Assembly (NCBI RefSeq): GCF_022458985.1
Contig: NC_061790.1
Coordinates: forward strand, 17,898,397-17,962,396
DNA from: Mugil cephalus
Lineage: Eukaryota; Chordata; Actinopteri; Mugiliformes; Mugilidae
Length of the DNA stretch: 64,000 nucleotides
Direction of reading: 5' to 3'
Position 1 is the first letter of the stretch, and each line of letters starts with the position of its first letter. The position numbers were made by a program, and so were the translations under genes. Below the pieces are notes generated by a model, which was not told the DNA's origin, did not search any database, and saw nothing but the letters and a program-made list of their open reading frames with translations. Of this stretch, positions 62,601 to 64,000 are shown in pieces.

Positions 62601-64000
62601 AGCTTAGACACTGGTCACATGGCCAGCGATACTGATCCTCACATCTGCACTGGAAGCCATCAATGCTGGGAGAACACACTGGACACCAATGGAGAGAACG
62701 TCAAGATCTTCTACAGGGAAATCTTACTGCTGTTTTTAGCACGACACTGACAGATATGACGTCAAATGATTCATGGCAGACATATTTGAAAGCTGAGGAT
62801 TTTTATTCCACTGACTCGTTCAGAGTTCTTACCTGTAGAAATGTTGACATCCGTCAGTTGTATCTGGCCATTGATATAGATGGGGTAACTGAGGCTCCTC
62901 AGTATGGACCTCAGTACATTTATGACTGTAATATCTGTGGTGTTCAGCTCAATGGAAATCAGGTATTCATACACAACTTGAGGAGCTGTAGGAAATGGAA
63001 TCAAAGAGGAAAAGCATAATTTAAACTAGAGTAGTTACAACATATCACATGTCACATGGTAACATTCTTTTTCAGTCTTACTTGTTGGTGTCACTGGTGG
63101 TGAAGGAGTAGGACATGTTGTAAAGTCTGTCATAGAGGAGAGAGACAAGAGTAGATGGTGAATAAATACAAATATAGACACTGACACTCAAATATAATAC
63201 CACAGCACCTACAGTATAAGCTACACACTAATCCAGTCTCAGTATAACTCACTATATCTTTCTGGAATTCTACTTGAAAAGGGATATGTCAGCATGTAAG
63301 CATGCATTGTCAACAGTAGATGTGGTGTTTCCTACAGTTTCTCTGACTGATGTGAACTCAACAACTCGAAAGCTCGGGTGAAAATAGGCACAGTAATTGT
63401 CTGTAGGAGAAGTGACTAGAGAAATGGTATATCATTACACAACTTCAAATTTGATTTAAGCGATAAGACTGATGAGATGAAGAAATATGTCAGTCTAAAC
63501 ACTTCAACTGTCTGACTTCATTACAAGGGCAGACTTTTTCAACAAGACTTAAATGATCCACAATTATGACAGGTTTCCTGATTTTAATAACTCACTGACT
63601 GATCATATTTTATGGATTCCTTGATATATTTTTCCTCAAATGTGACAATATATGTGTGAAATATCTCCTATCTTGTTTTAATTAAAAGTGTAACATTCTT
63701 TATTAGTTTGATGCTAAAATAATTCTATGAATATTCTCATCATCCAACTAATGGTATATCGAGATTTCAATTCACTGATTTTTTCACTTTCATTTAGAAG
63801 TGAAGAAGCCTTTTAGACGAGAGTTGGAATATCTTAAAGAGACTCAGGTGAGTCCTGTACTTTGAAATACTCATCTGACACTGGTGTCAGTGTGCTAGTT
63901 ACTAAAATGAACTCACTGTGCTGATACTCAGACAGGCAATATTGTCCCTCAGGAGGAATGGCATTGATACAACCACATGTGTTGTCAGTGATGTTGTCAC
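46549..64000 (-). CDS. adgrf5-like: Adhesion G protein-coupled receptor, ADGRF5 (GPR116)-like; 5' end beyond the window
   Basis: Minus-strand multi-exon gene; about 5.8 kb of coding sequence (about 1,945 codons) lies within the window. Exons (high to low): array units 63917->64000 down to 54791; 54214-54246; 52459-52776; 52055-52161; 51907-51968; 51677-51816; 51389-51598; 50951-51160; 50705-50845; 50437-50615; 49261-49425; 47753-49153; 47617-47658; 46900-46959; 46703-46769; 46549-46622. All junctions use AG/GT and phases agree throughout. Domain order in the protein: tandem modules, Thr-rich stalk, SEA, two Ig-like, short Cys-rich hormone-receptor-like segment, GAIN with GPS, seven helices, short tail. 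SEA plus Ig plus GAIN plus 7TM is the ADGRF5 architecture; fish have several paralogues, so the exact orthologue is uncertain. ADGRF5 acts at the cell surface (in mammals in lung surfactant control). One array exon has a frameshift (see unit 3). Confidence 0.88.
47753..49153 (-). CDS. adgrf5-like: ADGRF-like receptor: large exon for GAIN-B, GPS and helices 1-7
   Basis: A 1401-bp exon, 467 codons, phase 0-0 (acceptor tatctgcag, donor gtattt). The first part is Asn-rich GAIN sequence with many N-x-S/T sites. The GPS reads CVFWNF...GAWDDEGCTF...CNCNHLTSFSILM; the cleavage point HL/T is intact (about 48571), leaving a tethered agonist TSFSILMA. Then seven helices: TM1 VITYVGVVISMASLVICLII, TM2 NTALSLLIADICFIIGASI, TM3 HFFYLALFFWMLVSALLLFY, TM4 GFTLGYICPLIIAVVTVAAT, TM5 MVIPALTIVFINILIVIVVL, TM6 RCVAILTPLFGLTWSLGVG, TM7 start IAFAFFNSLQ. 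The GLTW motif and the NSLQGFF junction are class B2 hallmarks. The fusion of GPS and nearly all helices in one exon is usual for the ADGRF group. Confidence 0.95.
49261..49425 (-). CDS. adgrf5-like: ADGRF-like receptor: GAIN subdomain A exon
   Basis: 55 codons, phase 0-0: FLVSATVPQFVQDLNNTVQG, then DQVAQSAGTIEAIVNILNTV and NVSIVVTEDIMA. The helical pattern with N-glycosylation sites fits the N-terminal GAIN helices. Confidence 0.85.
49426..50436 (-). other. Intron
   Basis: The intron between the GAIN-A exon and the Cys-rich exon. No repeat or hidden exon recognised. Confidence 0.6.
50437..50615 (-). CDS. adgrf5-like: ADGRF-like receptor: short Cys-rich (hormone-receptor-like) exon
   Basis: 179 bp, phase 1 to 0: AIVCDEPPYGRGPAGARASL, CPAGQKGRRIAECQETGEW, then DSCILTVIDELLTESM. 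The spacing C..CP.G..G....C...G.W....C matches the HRM-like segment preceding GAIN in many adhesion GPCRs. Confidence 0.82.
50705..51598 (-). CDS. adgrf5-like: ADGRF-like receptor: Ig-like domains (3 exons)
   Basis: 51389-51598 (210 bp) and the start of 50951-51160 (210 bp) form Ig-1: MALFCGPP...GWTWKFKGVEI...RSRLTVSNVILADI...GPYECIL, with the Cys-Trp-Cys core. The rest of 50951-51160 and 50705-50845 (141 bp) form Ig-2: ISFDCNSN...YTVQWFEGSALLTS...KTFTCRVNNASGYVAITTLS. All three are phase 1-1, as is normal for Ig exons. Ig-1 and Ig-2 are split in the same way, suggesting an old duplication. Confidence 0.88.
51677..52161 (-). CDS. adgrf5-like: ADGRF-like receptor: SEA domain (3 exons)
   Basis: 52055-52161 (INVTLTVRLDTTFEPDFNNP, SARYQQFAGQINAV), 51907-51968 (LKAQYTDPIEPVVRAVVTGF) and 51677-51816 (RPGSVIVDFLVQTTQLQVDA). 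The GF-RPGSVIVDF stretch holds the G/S self-cleavage position of SEA domains (GSVVV-like). Phases 1-0, 0-2, 2-1 agree. Confidence 0.9.
52459..52776 (-). CDS. adgrf5-like: ADGRF-like receptor: Thr-rich mucin-like stalk exon with 24-bp minisatellite
   Basis: 318 bp, phase 1-1. It begins TISTPTPPVNHTTTPTVPPV and continues with about nine 8-residue units (TTTTTVSP / TTTTTVPP), that is, a 24-bp in-frame minisatellite at about 52533-52748. Heavy O-glycosylation is expected, making a stiff stalk between the module array and the SEA domain. Copy number probably varies among individuals (inference). Confidence 0.88.
52777..54213 (-). other. Intron
   Basis: The intron between the linker exon and the stalk exon. 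It contains a Tc1-like fragment (53535-53690). No other exon was recognised, though small ones could be missed. Confidence 0.5.
53535..53690 (+). mobile_element. Tc1-like element fragment in intron
   Basis: It starts cacaccgatcagacataaca, ttatgaccgccttccctaat, then a tgtctcccttgtgcctaaac phrase: the terminal part of a widespread fish Tc1-like element (consensus ..gatcaggcataacattatgacc). The other end is missing. Confidence 0.65.
54214..54246 (-). CDS. adgrf5-like: ADGRF-like receptor: last short linker exon (C0)
   Basis: 33 bp, phase 1-1, acceptor ttttacag, donor gtaaga. It encodes FAACPTPSPT, homologous to the linker exons of the array. It has lost its partner exons B and A and joins the stalk directly. 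Confidence 0.75.
54791..55405 (-). CDS. adgrf5-like: Array unit 1 (C 55373-55405, B 55124-55276, A 54791-54961)
   Basis: C encodes FATCPPSTPT. B encodes HVVYEYLLSIELNTTDIFVI, LRSLLSSLSYPIYINGQILL and DVNIST, a beta-alpha-beta pattern resembling half a SEA domain. A encodes CSPSIDGFQCRCEDQYRWPC, DQCLSYGSCDNITDNTCGC and INAIPPEGQYCLSEYQH, an EGF-like module with ten cysteines. Exons are phase 1-1 with donors gtgagt, gtaaga and gtaaga. This unit is the last complete one before the stalk. Confidence 0.9.
56081..56698 (-). CDS. adgrf5-like: Array unit 2 (C 56663-56698, B 56414-56566, A 56081-56251)
   Basis: As unit 1, with a 36-bp linker (FATCPTPSTPT). B differs by YLISIELN and PIHINGQ. All frames open. 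Confidence 0.9.
57374..57992 (-). CDS. adgrf5-like: Array unit 3, with frameshifted exon A (C 57957-57992, B 57708-57860, A 57374-57545)
   Basis: C and B are open. Exon A is 172 bp instead of 171: one extra A in 57395-57397 (gcaaatattg, against gcaatattg in the other units). On the minus strand the frame changes after PPEGQY to LPV and a TGA. If real and included in the mRNA, it would truncate the receptor before the stalk; because exon A is phase 1-1 in the others, skipping it would restore the frame. A base-calling error is an alternative. Confidence 0.82.
58668..59294 (-). CDS. adgrf5-like: Array unit 4 (C 59250-59294, B 59001-59153, A 58668-58838)
   Basis: Linker of 45 bp (FTTCPTPSPPVTPT). 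B is of the variant type, with TDITVINVLRSILRSLSYPI and INSQIQLTDVN. Frames open. Confidence 0.9.
59854..60471 (-). CDS. adgrf5-like: Array unit 5 (C 60427-60471, B 60178-60330, A 59854-60024)
   Basis: 45-bp linker. B starts QVVYEYLISTELN, where the others have HVVYEY. A begins CSSSIDGF instead of CSPSIDGF. The B-to-A intron is of the second subtype. Frames open. Confidence 0.9.
61333..61947 (-). CDS. adgrf5-like: Array unit 6 (C 61915-61947, B 61666-61818, A 61333-61503)
   Basis: 33-bp linker as in unit 1. B combines an N-terminal half like unit 1 (TDIFVINALRS) with a C-terminal half like unit 4 (ILRSL, INSQIQLTD), a clear mosaic. Frames open. Confidence 0.9.
62508..63126 (-). CDS. adgrf5-like: Array unit 7 (C 63082-63126, B 62833-62985, A 62508-62678)
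   Basis: 45-bp linker, B with QVVYEYLISIELN and TDITVINVLRSILRS; second-subtype intron between B and A. Frames open. Confidence 0.9.
63917..64000 (-). CDS. adgrf5-like: Array unit 8, exon A, cut by the window edge
   Basis: The last 84 coding bases of an exon A identical in type to the others (donor gtgagt at its left edge). Its B and C exons lie to the right of the window. Confidence 0.88.

Larger units (their letters stand above)
54720..64000 (-). repeat. Tandem array of three-exon units (at least 7 complete copies)
   Basis: Each unit of 1.18-1.48 kb contains, in transcript order, linker exon C (33-45 bp), exon B (153 bp) and exon A (171 bp). Distances between successive A exons: 1290, 1293, 1294, 1186, 1479, 1175 and 1409 bp. 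Introns are nearly as similar as exons, so the copies are young or homogenised. Two subtypes exist: units 5 and 7 share a different B-to-A intron (with atgacgtcaaatgattcatg), while linker length groups units 4, 5 and 7 (45 bp), 2 and 3 (36 bp), 1 and 6 (33 bp), so the units are mosaics. The array continues past the window edge. Confidence 0.93.

Noticed and set aside
54902..63019. Repeated plus-strand frames of 69-118 codons in every array unit (MANDTDPHICTGS..., MTHSTVLTCRN...)
   Set aside because: They run antisense across exons A and B and intron sequence. They recur only because the unit recurs, and they change with single bases while the minus-strand exons stay intact.

Overview
The window looks like nuclear DNA of a ray-finned fish, most likely a spiny-rayed teleost. 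It holds trace amine-associated receptor (TAAR) genes, an adhesion GPCR of the ADGRF (GPR116-like) type with GT-AG introns, and a dense load of typically teleost repeats: L2-type and RT/EN-bearing LINE remnants, tRNA-derived SINEs, and hAT-, pogo-, Tc1- and MULE-like DNA transposons. No bacterial, organellar or rRNA/tRNA genes were seen. All calls were made by reading the sequence; no database search was run.

Layout. 1-0.46 kb: 3' end of a plus-strand TAAR. 0.46-16.6 kb: repeat-rich intergenic DNA with a decayed LINE reverse transcriptase (about 5 kb), a 2.7-kb foldback transposon with an 8-bp target duplication (5.9-8.6 kb), two L2-type LINE tails in inverted orientation (9-11.3 kb) and a decayed multi-exon coding remnant (11.7-13.05 kb). 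16.7-19.35 kb: an apparently complete intronless gene of unknown function (about 655 codons from the first good ATG), with CRE, GC-box and TATA-like elements in front and a poly(A) signal behind. 19.4-24.2 kb: duplicated short segments, minus-strand exon-like pieces, a hAT-like MITE and a pogo/Tigger-like element. 24.26-30.96 kb: a decayed long element with inverted terminal arms, a DDE-type transposase remnant and Ulp1-protease-like exons. 31-37.6 kb: repeats and unassigned DNA. 37.7-38.65 kb: a frameshifted TAAR pseudogene. 39.9-41.9 kb: an L2-type LINE interrupted by a tRNA-SINE. 44.19-45.16 kb: an intact TAAR.

46.5-64 kb (minus strand): the 3' part of a large adhesion GPCR gene. From the receptor's C-terminus outwards I place exons for the cytoplasmic tail, the seven-helix domain with GPS, the GAIN domain, a short cysteine-rich hormone-receptor-like segment, two Ig-like domains, a SEA domain and a Thr-rich mucin-like stalk. 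Beyond these lies an array of at least seven complete, nearly identical three-exon units (unit spacing 1.18-1.48 kb), each encoding one extracellular module of 119-123 residues; the array runs off the right edge. All array exons are phase 1-1, so units can be gained, lost or skipped without changing the frame. One unit carries a 1-nt insertion, and the outermost 0.6 kb shows many small deletions that look like base-calling error. This array and the orphan intronless gene are the most interesting parts of the window.
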